A DNA stretch of 64,000 nucleotides, taken from assembly GCA_910577955.1 (NCBI GenBank), contig CAJTNC010000012.1:25712-89711 (forward strand), in the 5' to 3' direction. Positions 42,694 through 51,856 of the stretch are shown here, piece after piece. Position 1 is the stretch's first letter. Each line of letters opens with the position of its first letter. The position numbers were made by a program, and so were the translations under genes. This DNA is from an uncultured Lachnospiraceae bacterium. Its GTDB lineage: Bacteria > Bacillota > Clostridia > Lachnospirales > Lachnospiraceae. Below the pieces are notes generated by a model. The model had not been told where the DNA came from. It was given only the letters and a program-made list of their open reading frames with translations, and searched no databases.

Positions 42694-43086
42694 ATGTTTT
42701 GGGATCGATTTTATCATTTATGTGAAATAAACAATAAAAAGCCTACGCCTGTAGGCAAGGAAATGGGCGTATCTTCTGGAATTATTTCTACTTGGAAAAA
42801 AGAAGGGTATTTTCCTTCTGGGGAAATGTTAATAAAAGTAGCAAACTATTTTGATTGTTCTATTGACTATTTAGTAGGACGCTCAGATCTAATCAAAGTT
42901 CAAAATTCTGAGTTTTCTTCTGATGAAATACTTTTACTGGAACAATTACGTACACTACCCGAAGATAGTCAATCCGAAATTATGTATCTAGTAAACTATA
43001 AATATGAGCAGCAGCAAAAGAAAAGAGGGAACTATACAGAATCATCCCCTTTGGCAGAAGTCCAAAATAATAATATTGCTGGCTAA
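42694..43086 (+). CDS. CI-like phage repressor (Xre family)
   Basis: 130 residues from ATG 42694 (M-F-W-D-R-F-Y), with GGAGG five bases upstream; a Met four codons earlier is inside that site. The N-terminal helix-turn-helix contains V-G-K-E-M-G-V-S-S-G-I-I-S-T-W-K-K, then F-D-C-S-I-D-Y-L-V-G-R-S typical of phage repressors. A short C-terminal helical part (about 75-110) has no LexA-type protease motif, so induction would not be by self-cleavage. It is divergent from the early operon. Confidence 0.88.
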   Translation: MFWDRFYHLCEINNKKPTPVGKEMGVSSGIISTWKKEGYFPSGEMLIKVANYFDCSIDYLVGRSDLIKVQNSEFSSDEILLLEQLRTLPEDSQSEIMYLVNYKYEQQQKKRGNYTESSPLAEVQNNNIAG

Positions 43087-43632
43087 TTTTTTAGTTGTTT
43101 CGTCTTCAAAGTATCTTCAATTCTTAAAATATATCTTCAAATCCGGCTCAAAACAGCCGTTTTAAAGTAACTTTTCCATTTCAGTTACTTTAAATGTAAT
43201 ATTTATGGCATATTGCGGACATTACATTGTATCTATAAATAAAGGAAATTTTGCACACAGTGGTTTTCCTCTATGTATGTCCGCAATTTTATCTAATTCC
43301 TTTTCAACCCGCATAAATACTGAAAAAATATTGCGGACATTTCTCAAACACTCATCACTAAAATGTCCGCAGTTTTAGAAAGTTTAGTTTTTTCCATCTT
43401 CAATAAAATTCTACCATTCTTCAAAACCGCCTATTTTCGGCCCTTTAAATATTTAAACTTTTGAAGATTTTTTGAACAAAAAAATAAGAGCCCTTGAAGC
43501 CCTATTTTTTCTCTGTTTTTTCTTCTCACTAAGAATGACATTTTTATATCATCGTAATCTCTGAAACCCGCAGTTTTTCGGCGTTTGTAAGGTTTTTTCG
43601 GGATTTTTCACTTTTTTGTTTTTTTGTCATTC
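43087..43632. other. non-coding prophage end region with repeats
   Basis: No convincing gene in these 546 bp. It holds an 11-bp inverted repeat TTTAAAGTAAC/GTTACTTTAAA (43161-43171, 43184-43194), four TGCGGACAT sites (listed separately), a copy of CTCACTAAG-AATGACA (43525-43540) like that at the other end, and the final inverted AATGACA. It is AT-rich and corresponds to the Mu left-end region. Confidence 0.7.
43212..43372. repeat. four alternating copies of ATTGCGGACAT
   Basis: Sites at 43212-43223 (+), 43277-43287 (-), 43330-43341 (+) and 43362-43372 (-), with shared core TGCGGACAT. Orientation alternates, giving two inverted pairs; the second pair could form a hairpin with a 20-nt loop. 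Placed between repressor and phage end. Could bind a transposition or regulatory protein. Confidence 0.6.
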
Positions 43633-43648
43633 TTAATGAGAAATCACA
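43525..43648. repeat. prophage end (Mu left-end side) with AATGACA repeats
   Basis: The outermost 24 bp, read on the minus strand, are TGTGA-N12-AATGACA (43625-43648), mirroring the opposite end. An internal CTCACTAAG-AATGACA copy (AATGACA at 43534-43540) lies in the reverse orientation. The end base A (43648) is followed directly by the target duplicate CCATC. Confidence 0.68.
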
Positions 43649-43653
43649 CCATC
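43649..43653. repeat. 5-bp target-site duplication, right copy (CCATC)
   Basis: Identical to 11940-11944 and directly adjacent to the prophage end. Confidence 0.9.
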
Positions 43654-44328
43654 CTCTCTGGCATAAACCAGTTCTTCCCATCTTTGCATATATTTTATCC
43701 CCGCCTCCTCTGATTTTCTAATCAGGCAAATCCTTTCATGAATCTTTTTTATTCGTTTGCTTTCAACTTTTTTTGCTGTCTCGTCAGTAGTCATCTCAAT
43801 GTATTCCATCAAATCAAGAAACTCCTGCGAGAAATCCTCTTTATTTCTTCCCTTCGTATTGATAAACACTTTTATCATTCCATCTTCCAGCGTTAAATCC
43901 GGACATTCCCGACATCTTCCTTCAAAAGTATATCTGTATAATCCTCTGCCAAATATATCAAAGGGAGCAATCAAGATAAAGCAACTATCATTCAACAGAT
44001 TAAAATCCTTGCTTCCCGGCTCCAACAAAGAGGAATCCACCAGTGCCTGATAGTACCGGCTTCTCTTAATCAAATTCTTGGTATCCCTCTTCTGCATTTC
44101 TGTATAGTAAAACTTCTTTTCAACATCCATCACCACCACGTCTAATCTTACCTGACGCAGCTGCGGCGACACTCTTAATTCCTTTTCCGTTTCCGGTTTT
44201 TCCAAAATCTCCACTTCATTTTCTAAAAGAATACTAAGTACCGCCTGATAAGTCTCCTTATCTTCCATCGCTTCGTCAAACAAAAACTTATCAAGCAGAT
44301 TCAACTTCTCCAGTTTTGTGCTTACCAT
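43649..44328 (-). pseudogene. 5' part of PD-(D/E)XK (Rpn-type) gene split by the prophage
   Basis: Encodes the N-terminal 227 residues of a PD-(D/E)XK nuclease-family transposase-like protein. The nuclease region is near R-L-D-V-V-V-M-D (D63) and Y-Y-T-E-M-Q (E77, Q79). Reading continues four codons (V-I-S-H) into the prophage and stops at 43633. The missing 71 C-terminal residues are at 11723-11944. The catalytic region is intact in this truncated product, so some activity could remain. Confidence 0.9.
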
Positions 44329-44593
44329 ACATTATCCTCCTTTGTGTGAGGAAACAAAGATGATAAGCCTCAAAAACTTTCTATCGGCTGTATCCATACC
44401 AAATCTGCTCTACATCTTGTTCCCGTCCTTTATGTTATTTGGATTGAAAAGCAGGGATCTCAAGAATAAGAACAGATATGTCCTACAGAAACAGCTATGC
44501 TGCTAAATGAATTTTTTCCTTTAGAAATCTTATGCTTTTTATCAGTCTATCATATACTATTTATAATTGCAATCAAAATTCCTTCAAAAATAT
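44329..44593. other. intergenic, no gene seen
   Basis: AT-rich stretch between the split Rpn-type gene and the LRR gene terminator. A 62-codon plus-strand frame exists here but lacks a ribosome site and protein-like composition, so I do not call it. Confidence 0.5.
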
Positions 44594-44632
44594 AAGGTGT
44601 AAAGTCAATCAAACAAATCGACTTTACACCTT
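44594..44632 (-). terminator. terminator of the sortase/LRR operon
   Basis: Perfect 13-bp stem AAGGTGTAAAGTC/GACTTTACACCTT (44594-44606, 44620-44632) four bases beyond the LRR stop. On the minus strand it is followed by ATATTTTTG. Confidence 0.75.
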
Positions 44633-44635
44633 TCT

Positions 44636-45616
44636 CTACTGAATATTTTCAAACACTCCCGGAACGATACTCTTTACTTCCGGCGGGAGTTCAGGATTCT
44701 CTTCTGTTCCACGGTAAGCGAGCAAAATACCGTCCCCGACGATCAAGAAATCCTCTGCAGTATCCGATCCCGCGGCTTCCGCATCCCCTGAATCCTCTGC
44801 AGTCCGTTCTGCCATCCAGTTTTCCAGCCACGGGGTATGCGAAAAAGCATTTTCCTCAATCACTGTAACACTGGCCGGTATTATTACACCGGTAAGCGAA
44901 TCACAATGGTAAAAGGCACCGCTGCCGATACTGGTCACTCCTTCGGGAATAGCAATACTTGTCAGACCGCTTCTCGCAAAAGCAAACTTCTCAATAGTGT
45001 GTATGCCTTCAGGAAAGACAAAATCTCTCATAGCAGATTCCCTGTAAAAAGCCCACGCACCGACCTTCCCTTCCGACGCCGCCAGAGATGTCTGTTCCTC
45101 CAGTTTCATCCGATAAGCGCTCTGCTCCTCGGGAATATATTCTCCCTGATAAGTGGCTGCGCCACTATCCATCAAAACTACCGCACTGCCGTTGACGATC
45201 GGCACCATGCCAAGATTACTGCCGGTTGAAGTTTTTATCGTATAAAGAGCATCTTCATCTGAAAACAGAACCGCTTCCTCCGACCCATCCTGCAGTTCCT
45301 CTTCTGAGGTTTCTTCCGATGCATCGCTCTCCTCCGCAGTTTCCGCTCCCTCTTCATTCGCCTGTTTCGTCTCTGTATCGGCCGACATTTCTTCCGCTTC
45401 AGCCGCCGTCTCTTCATCGTCCGGTAACGCTTCCTCATCTTCTGATGATGTTTCCGTCTCCTTTATCTCCACATCGGAAGCAGATACATCTGCCGAAACA
45501 TCCGCTTCCGCCACTTCTGTATCCGCTTCCTTTGTCCCGAACAATTTTCTCCCGCCAAACCACGCAAGCGCTGCCAGTGCGAGCACGATACCGCCTATTA
45601 TAATACCTTTTTTCAT
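44636..45616 (-). CDS. membrane-anchored leucine-rich repeat protein (BspA-type LRR_5)
   Basis: A 326-residue protein. N-terminal membrane anchor/signal (K-K-G-I-I-I-G-G-I-V-L-A-L-A-A-L-A), then a long acidic, low-complexity spacer (about 30-125, Glu/Asp/Ala/Ser), then LRR_5-type repeats (about 185-270: I-H-T-I-E-K-F-A-F, L-T-S-I-A-I-P-E-G-V-T-S-I-G). Exported, exposed at the cell surface. Last gene of the sortase operon, 36 bp after the large BspA-like gene. No sorting signal is seen. Confidence 0.82.
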   Translation of the reverse strand: MKKGIIIGGIVLALAALAWFGGRKLFGTKEADTEVAEADVSADVSASDVEIKETETSSEDEEALPDDEETAAEAEEMSADTETKQANEEGAETAEESDASEETSEEELQDGSEEAVLFSDEDALYTIKTSTGSNLGMVPIVNGSAVVLMDSGAATYQGEYIPEEQSAYRMKLEEQTSLAASEGKVGAWAFYRESAMRDFVFPEGIHTIEKFAFARSGLTSIAIPEGVTSIGSGAFYHCDSLTGVIIPASVTVIEENAFSHTPWLENWMAERTAEDSGDAEAAGSDTAEDFLIVGDGILLAYRGTEENPELPPEVKSIVPGVFENIQ

Positions 45617-45652
45617 ACTCGGCTCCCGTCAGAAAATTTATAGGTTGTTTCT

Positions 45653-48600
45653 TTACGCCATACTACGTTTCATTTTCTTATCTCTCTTCATAAAGAGTAC
45701 CGCAGAAAACAGCCCAAGCCCAACTGCCAGAAACCACTTTGGATGAATCGCATCACCCGTCTTAGGCGTCGTATCATAACCACCTGCCAGAAGATTCGCC
45801 GTATCCACATAAATCGTGTAGGGCGAAAAGTGTGTTGCCGTAAAGGTTACGCAGGGCACTCCGTTCACCGTGGTAAATCTCGGATTCAGCTTCTCCAGAT
45901 TACCGCCGCCTGTGACCGCTCCAATCTTGTTATTTCCGGCGTATTGGCGCAGTTCATCTGGTATCGGCAGGGTTATTGTCACGGAAAGTCCGTTCGTATC
46001 CGTCACCTTCTGCGTTCCGGTCTCGTCATACAGGGAGATATCCATCGCAAAATAATGGATCGTTTCCAGCGTACCGTACTCGTTCCGCAGCGCTTCCGCT
46101 ACTGCAGCCGTCGCCTGCCCGTCTTCTGTCACTCTGACCACAAAATTATCCGTCGAACCGTTTACCGTCGCTGAAGCAACATCTGAATTAGAGATACCCG
46201 GCCGGTTTACCTGCACGGAACTTCCACTGTTGCCATTTCCTTTATTTCCGCTGTTGCTGCCGGTACTGCTGTCTACCTTGTTCACAGAACCGGTATTGGA
46301 AGACGGCGAAGATGTAACAGTCCCCGGTGTTCTTTTCGATGTGATGCTGTTTCCGGTTTCGCTCTTCGTCTTGTAATTAGCCGTAACCGTCAAATTTTTT
46401 GCAGGCATCTTAAAGGCAGTCGCAGCCATTGTCTTACTGGAAAAGTTCGTGTCATTCTCCGAAGAAGTCCAGTTGTAGAACTCATAACCCGTATTAGGCG
46501 TATAAGCAGCCACCGTCACCATCGTATCCGCTGCATAACTGCCGGAACCGGAACCGTTTACAACGGTAAGAGTGTACAGCTTCCCATCATTTCCATTGTT
46601 GTTATTATCTCCGCTGCCGTTGTTGCTTCCGTTATTTCCACCGTTATTGCTACCGTTATTTCCGCCGTTATTGCTACCATTATTTCCGCCGTTATTGCCG
46701 CCGCTCGGATTATTCGGATCATTCGGATTATTGCCGCTGTTTGAGCTGCTGCTGTAGCTTGCCATGAATGTCACATCACAGACGATCGGCTCGTATGGGC
46801 TGTAACCCGCCGGGCGGGATATCCAACCTGCAAACGGCGCGCCCGGCGTCTGTTCGGAAACAGGGGTCTCCGGCACAGGCGTCCTCTTGCCGCTTAACAC
46901 GCTCTCTGACAAAATGGTGTTCAATTTGTCCGTCACAAACGTCACGTCATAATAAGTAACCGTATCGCTGAATTCTGCGTATACCTCATTCTTTTCTTTC
47001 TTCGCCGGACTATACTCCTCCGGGAACCAGCCCGTAAAAGTCTTTCCCGCATAATCATCATATTTTGCAAAATAAGCTGCCCAGTCTTCATCGGAAGGCG
47101 GTTCTACCTTTTCCCCTTCCTCACAGCGATACTCCGAAATAACATGGCCTTTTCTATCCTGAAAAATCGTAGTACATGTCTTTTTGAGGAAACTGCCAAG
47201 CCGCCAGTTATATTTTGCATATGTAGCTACCCATTCCGCAGCCGCGCTGCCTTCCATGGTTTTCACTTCCACATTATTTTTAATGTGTCCCGGTTCCTCC
47301 GAATCATAAAAGGCGTCATTAGCAAAACGGGTCTCCATATTCGGCACACGCAATTTACTGAGATCCGTATCTTTAAAGGCATAATCATCTACTCTCGTAC
47401 AAGTAGTCGGGAGAAGCACCTCATCCAATTTACTTGCATCACCAAAGCAGAACTTAGGAATATTCTTCACATTTGAATCGGTTAAATCCACCAATTCAAT
47501 ATTCTTACAATTCATGAAAGCTTCTTCCGCGATACTGGTGATGCCGGCAAGTTCCTCCTTGTCAATATCATAGGAGCCGACTCCTCCTTCAAAAGCCCCT
47601 CTCGCTTCCAGACACTGTACTACGGAAGTTTTTGTTCCATCGCTTAAACCGTAAATAATCCCCTTCTCACAGGAATAATTTTCCCCCGCATTATTTGACG
47701 GATCCCCGCCTGCGGAAGCCGATTCACCTACAAACGTCACTCCTGTCAGCTTGGGATCTGCCGCAAACGGCCTCTTTCCCATATCCGCCGTACTCACAGG
47801 AAGCTTTACGCTCATCAGGTTCGGGCAATGCGCAAATGCATAATTCCCGATAGTCTCCCCCTCTTCCTTCTCGGAGGAGTACATAGCTACGCTTTCCAAA
47901 TTTTTACACCCGTAAAACGTAAAGGGTTCTAAATCTTCTATATCGTCCATCGTAATGCTGCGAATAGATGTATTTGCATATGCAAAAGGTTTACCGGGAC
48001 CGATATATTCCTCCCCAGCGGGAATCTCAATGGGATCATTCCCGGAAGCATCGATCTTCGTCGTCGACTTTTCATCCGCTGTAGAAAACAGTCCGCTTTT
48101 AATGCTCTGAATACCGGAGGGCAGCGTAACATCAAATGCCGTCCTTAAAATCCGCATCACATTATCAGAAAGCGGCACAGAGGTTATCGCCCCATCCTCA
48201 TCGTACTCTTTCACAATCTCCGTCAGCGCAGCATCAACCGTATCTTCCGTATAGGAATCCATCTCAAGCATCGCTTTCCGTAGCGTCTTATAGTAATCAT
48301 CTTTTTCAGCTTCCCCATTTGTAGAACCGGCCAGCGCAATCGTCGTTGTCGGTACTTTCTGCAATTCTCTAAGCTTTGTCTCCGCATTATATTTCACATG
48401 AACATTCGTGCCGTCTCCGGAACAAAAATCAATATATTCCTTTGACTGGCTCTCATTCGTAAAATAGTTTTCCTCCGCCATCGCATACTGGAAAGGCACG
48501 GAATTAAGGTCTATTTTCCCGTAAAACGTCAGCAGATTTTTACCTTCTTCAATCGGTATTCCCCCTGCGCCATACTGCGTTTTAAAAGCGCCCGCGCCAA

Positions 48601-50785
48601 TCGTTCTGATATTGTTGGGTTCCTCAAAAATAACTTCCCTCAGGTTCTTACAACCCTGAAAAGCATTTTCGCCGATTTCCGTGATCGTACTCGGAATCGT
48701 AATGGACTTCAAATTGTCATTTCCCTTGCCCCCATTGCTGAACTGACTACCAATTTTCGTCACTTCGTGAGGACCGATCTTATCTTCAATCACTACGGTT
48801 TCCGGGTCTCCCTGAATATCAATCCCTTCCAGTTCTCCGTTTGGGTTCACCTGATATATATACTGTACCATCTTGCCGTCATCACCATACTCCCGGATCA
48901 CCTTTTCATATATATTAGGTGTCCTGTCCAGATATAAAAACGCGATGGCTTCGCTCTTTGTCATATCGTGAATGCGGCTGATACCGTTTGCGGCAAAATA
49001 AAACTCATCGCCGACATCATCTTTAAATTTCTGCACTGCGCTTACGGCCGGCGTACCGGTATCATAGGTATAATACTTTGGCCCCTGATTCATATTCTCT
49101 TTATAAGCAAATTCAGTATCATTACTTGCTATATCAATTCTTTCCAAGGCAGTACAGCCCGCAAAGTTCGTAAGGCTTATATTCTCCGTCTTGTTCTGCA
49201 ATGGAGTTGTAACCTTGTTTTTTCCGGGAAATTCCACTTCTTTTAAGGAGGTACAGTTCGCAAAATTCCACTTTCCCATACTTTCAAGATTAGCCGGCAT
49301 TAAAAATCTGATACTCTCTCCAAGCCCGTAGCAATTCTCGAACACATGGCTGCCGATCGTTTTCAGATTTTTCGCTGCGGAAAAATCTACTGCAGCCAAC
49401 TCAGCGCAGCCTTTAAATGCACTGTCACAAATTTCCTGAATATTTACAGGCACCACAAACCCCTGCAGACTCGGACAATCTTCAAATATAGAGTTTGCAA
49501 TAGTTGTAACCCTTGTATTCGAAGGGAATCGGAAGGATATCATGGAACTGCAGTTTGCAAAAGCATGATGTCCGATCGCCGATATAGCCGAACTTTCCGC
49601 CGGATTAGACGGTTCGTCAAAGGAAACTGATTCCAGAGACGTACACCCGCTAAAGGCATAGTCCGCAATCGAAATCAGCGAAGTCGGAAATCTGACCGTC
49701 TGTATGGAACCGCCGGAATTCAGATTATTCTCAAAAGCATAAAAAAATGATTTTTTATCCGTATCGTCAGGTATACCGTCCGTAATCCCATCGCCGCTTG
49801 CCAACGACAGTTTATTATTTTTCATTTCCGCTCTCTGATCGGAAATATATCCCACCTTTACATTGACAAGCCACTCCTCATTGTCACCTTCAGGGAATTT
49901 GAATTTAGGGTTTTGTCTGATATCAACATAATCATAGCCTGCCGTCTCCGTTATGAATCCGCTGGGGTTGCTAATGCCGATTGGCAGATCATAAAATATC
50001 GTATTGGGATATTTTGCGCCGGTATTTGCGTCACCTTTATCCACACAAACATACTGTTTTACATTATCGTGTTTCCAGACATTCTCGTCTCCCAGTACAC
50101 AGGGACGGAAACGATATTCCAGATAGGCACAGGTCTGAGTCCACTTTTTTGTAGTGCTGTCATACTTTGATGTGACCGAAACAGTGGATTTATCTTCATG
50201 ATCCGGCTCGTAATTCGGCGGTGTCTCACCGCCCCACGGCCCCCAGGCAGAATCTGTATCACCCGGCATAGGATCAGTTTGCTCAAATTCTCCGTTTACA
50301 GTGGTTCTGGTACGCTGCACGACGCGGCTCTCCCTATAATAGAGTACGCCGCCCTCTTTATTTGCCGCCGCAAACGCTCTGGAGGAACCGTCTGTCGTTG
50401 TATACTGGGTATATGCGTTCACCTTTTCCGGTATTACCAGATCTTTTATACCGGCATCGGCCACACAGTTCAACAATACGGCTAAAGACCCACCCACCTG
50501 AGTATCCTTATGTACAAACGTATATGTGCCGCCCTCCGACCTGTAAAAAGTATCTGTCGTCTCCGCCTTGGGAATCTCACCGGTACCGGCCGCCGTGACT
50601 GAATAAGTTTTTTCAGCTGCTTCCGGTTCCAGAACAGTTTCAATCTGTTCCCCAGGAGCCGCCGCCGCCTCCGGCACCGGGATCGCTGCTACTACGATAG
50701 CGGAAATAAGCAGCATAACAGCCGATGTTTTCCGAATTCTTCTTCTCATTTTTCTGTCCAGCTTTTTCGTCTTCTTTCCAAACAT
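45653..50785 (-). CDS. large BspA-like LRR surface protein with sortase signal
   Basis: A 1710-residue cell-surface protein. Signal peptide 1 to about 43 (basic start, hydrophobic core, A-A-A-A). Multiple LRR_5 repeats between about 340 and 1180 (I-A-D-Y-A-F-S-G-C-T-S-L-E type). Then bacterial-repeat modules, an Asn/Gly linker (about 1348-1393) coded by 24-bp tandem repeats, another repeat and a Ser/Asn region. The C-terminus is TPKTG (1673-1677), hydrophobic helix and basic tail: a cell-wall sorting signal. The adjacent class B sortase probably anchors it. BspA-type proteins commonly bind host or matrix proteins. Confidence 0.92.
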   Translation of the reverse strand: MFGKKTKKLDRKMRRRIRKTSAVMLLISAIVVAAIPVPEAAAAPGEQIETVLEPEAAEKTYSVTAAGTGEIPKAETTDTFYRSEGGTYTFVHKDTQVGGSLAVLLNCVADAGIKDLVIPEKVNAYTQYTTTDGSSRAFAAANKEGGVLYYRESRVVQRTRTTVNGEFEQTDPMPGDTDSAWGPWGGETPPNYEPDHEDKSTVSVTSKYDSTTKKWTQTCAYLEYRFRPCVLGDENVWKHDNVKQYVCVDKGDANTGAKYPNTIFYDLPIGISNPSGFITETAGYDYVDIRQNPKFKFPEGDNEEWLVNVKVGYISDQRAEMKNNKLSLASGDGITDGIPDDTDKKSFFYAFENNLNSGGSIQTVRFPTSLISIADYAFSGCTSLESVSFDEPSNPAESSAISAIGHHAFANCSSMISFRFPSNTRVTTIANSIFEDCPSLQGFVVPVNIQEICDSAFKGCAELAAVDFSAAKNLKTIGSHVFENCYGLGESIRFLMPANLESMGKWNFANCTSLKEVEFPGKNKVTTPLQNKTENISLTNFAGCTALERIDIASNDTEFAYKENMNQGPKYYTYDTGTPAVSAVQKFKDDVGDEFYFAANGISRIHDMTKSEAIAFLYLDRTPNIYEKVIREYGDDGKMVQYIYQVNPNGELEGIDIQGDPETVVIEDKIGPHEVTKIGSQFSNGGKGNDNLKSITIPSTITEIGENAFQGCKNLREVIFEEPNNIRTIGAGAFKTQYGAGGIPIEEGKNLLTFYGKIDLNSVPFQYAMAEENYFTNESQSKEYIDFCSGDGTNVHVKYNAETKLRELQKVPTTTIALAGSTNGEAEKDDYYKTLRKAMLEMDSYTEDTVDAALTEIVKEYDEDGAITSVPLSDNVMRILRTAFDVTLPSGIQSIKSGLFSTADEKSTTKIDASGNDPIEIPAGEEYIGPGKPFAYANTSIRSITMDDIEDLEPFTFYGCKNLESVAMYSSEKEEGETIGNYAFAHCPNLMSVKLPVSTADMGKRPFAADPKLTGVTFVGESASAGGDPSNNAGENYSCEKGIIYGLSDGTKTSVVQCLEARGAFEGGVGSYDIDKEELAGITSIAEEAFMNCKNIELVDLTDSNVKNIPKFCFGDASKLDEVLLPTTCTRVDDYAFKDTDLSKLRVPNMETRFANDAFYDSEEPGHIKNNVEVKTMEGSAAAEWVATYAKYNWRLGSFLKKTCTTIFQDRKGHVISEYRCEEGEKVEPPSDEDWAAYFAKYDDYAGKTFTGWFPEEYSPAKKEKNEVYAEFSDTVTYYDVTFVTDKLNTILSESVLSGKRTPVPETPVSEQTPGAPFAGWISRPAGYSPYEPIVCDVTFMASYSSSSNSGNNPNDPNNPSGGNNGGNNGSNNGGNNGSNNGGNNGSNNGSGDNNNNGNDGKLYTLTVVNGSGSGSYAADTMVTVAAYTPNTGYEFYNWTSSENDTNFSSKTMAATAFKMPAKNLTVTANYKTKSETGNSITSKRTPGTVTSSPSSNTGSVNKVDSSTGSNSGNKGNGNSGSSVQVNRPGISNSDVASATVNGSTDNFVVRVTEDGQATAAVAEALRNEYGTLETIHYFAMDISLYDETGTQKVTDTNGLSVTITLPIPDELRQYAGNNKIGAVTGGGNLEKLNPRFTTVNGVPCVTFTATHFSPYTIYVDTANLLAGGYDTTPKTGDAIHPKWFLAVGLGLFSAVLFMKRDKKMKRSMA
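46622..46694. repeat. 24-bp tandem repeat encoding the Asn/Gly linker
   Basis: Three imperfect 24-bp units encode N-N-G-G-N-N-G-S repeats in the large surface protein. Such repeats can change copy number and so the length of the stalk. Confidence 0.75.
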
Positions 50786-50841
50786 AAAAATCCACCTCTT
50801 CAGTCTTTTTACCTTTGCAAAAACAATAATCTTCTATTATC

Positions 50842-51696
50842 TTATGCAGTTCGCATACCTACTACCACAAAGCGCCCCTCCGCCCCCTGAGAGCGGTCAC
50901 AGGTCGACAGCGTTACCAGTTCGCTGCCGTAAGGAGGCGTGACGCCCGTATCGTACATGGACATCTCCGCCATCGCCGCCATATTGGAATTGAATTCTTC
51001 CTCCGAATTGGCATCGATAAACTGATAATATTTAAAAGCAATCTCATCCTCAGCGAGCACCTGTGCCTTAAAAACATAAATAACCTGATAAGTCCCTTTC
51101 TCGTATATCGTATCAAACTGAAATGTCTGATGCTCTTTAAAAAAGGACTCATCGGTATACTTATCGAGATGACCGAACATGGCTCCCGATTTCATATGAT
51201 GCCCATATATGATCAGATTTGTGGAACGGTCGATCACATCACAGTCTTTATCCATAAAAATACAACCGTTTTTATCCTTATTCTGATCAAAATCATGGGT
51301 CAGATAATATTCATTGTCCACCGTCTGCATAACAGGGTAGTCAATATTTGTATCGGCAATTTTGACCCATCCGATTAGCTTTTTATTCTTATTATATAAA
51401 ATTTCATATTCAGGCAGGATATCCGGTGTCTCCGTTTCCCCCGTTCTGTGAATGACAAATTTTTCCTCATCCGTCTTAGGTTTCTTCCCGCCCTCATCTT
51501 TTAACTTAGCCCAGTTCGCGCTCTCGTTCTGAGTTTTCCTGTTCATATAAGTATACACAGAAAAATAACCGATGCAGCCGCATGCAACAATGATGCACAG
51601 TGCGATCAGTCCTCTCCTTCTCTTTTCGCGCTTTTTCAGTTCCTTTGCAACTGCTGCGCGCAGCTTTTCATCCTGTATATCCTGCAGTCCGCTCAT
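50842..51696 (-). CDS. srtB: class B sortase
   Basis: A 284-residue transpeptidase that links surface proteins to peptidoglycan. N-terminal membrane anchor at about 28-48, catalytic H166 in IIYGHHM, C266 in TLSTCDR and R275. The spacing and N-terminal helix fit class B. It is the first gene of an operon with the LPXTG-like TPKTG protein, 56 bp away, so it is probably a dedicated sortase. The motif resembles the (S/P)PxTG signals used by some clostridial class B enzymes. Confidence 0.93.
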   Translation of the reverse strand: MSGLQDIQDEKLRAAVAKELKKREKRRRGLIALCIIVACGCIGYFSVYTYMNRKTQNESANWAKLKDEGGKKPKTDEEKFVIHRTGETETPDILPEYEILYNKNKKLIGWVKIADTNIDYPVMQTVDNEYYLTHDFDQNKDKNGCIFMDKDCDVIDRSTNLIIYGHHMKSGAMFGHLDKYTDESFFKEHQTFQFDTIYEKGTYQVIYVFKAQVLAEDEIAFKYYQFIDANSEEEFNSNMAAMAEMSMYDTGVTPPYGSELVTLSTCDRSQGAEGRFVVVGMRTA

Positions 51697-51786
51697 TTTT
51701 GCCTCCGCCCATTTTCTCCGGACATACTTTTTCTATTATTTATTCTACTATATCTTGCCTAAATTGCAAGTATTTTTACCAAATAT

Positions 51787-51836
51787 GGGGTAAGACTTTC
51801 ACAACCTGTCTATAAGCTCCTCTATAGTCTTACCCC
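51787..51836. terminator. inverted repeat after the transglutaminase gene
   Basis: Perfect 11-bp inverted repeat GGGGTAAGACT/AGTCTTACCCC (51787-51797, 51826-51836) in the 160-bp gap between the transglutaminase and sortase genes. No clear T-run follows on the minus strand, so it is a weak terminator or a structured leader. Confidence 0.4.
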
Positions 51837-51856
51837 TGCTTCTATTTTTCTCCCCC

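Larger units (their letters stand above)
11945..43648. mobile_element. complete Mu-type transposable prophage, 31,704 bp
   Basis: Bounded by TGTGA...TCACA ends and a 5-bp direct duplication. The Mu 'left' end is at 43648: repressor, divergent operators, transposase A, ATPase B, Gam, GemA and Mor are read leftwards from there. Head genes follow: gp27-like protein, terminase, SPP1-type portal, MuF, scaffold and capsid. Then come an Xkd/PBSX-type contractile tail, fibre, methyltransferase, holin and amidase. No essential module looks broken, so it may be inducible. It sits inside an Rpn-type gene. Confidence 0.93.

Noticed and set aside
44318..44506. 62-codon plus-strand frame beside the Rpn-type gene
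   Set aside because: No ribosome site, overlaps the start of the opposite gene, and the composition is unlike neighbouring proteins.
45226..45603. 125-codon plus-strand Pro/His/Leu-rich frame
   Set aside because: Antisense of the acidic Glu/Asp/Ala spacer in the LRR protein; composition bias explains it.
46622..46694. Regular short repeats that could look like a CRISPR array
   Set aside because: They are contiguous 24-bp units without spacers and encode an Asn/Gly linker in frame.
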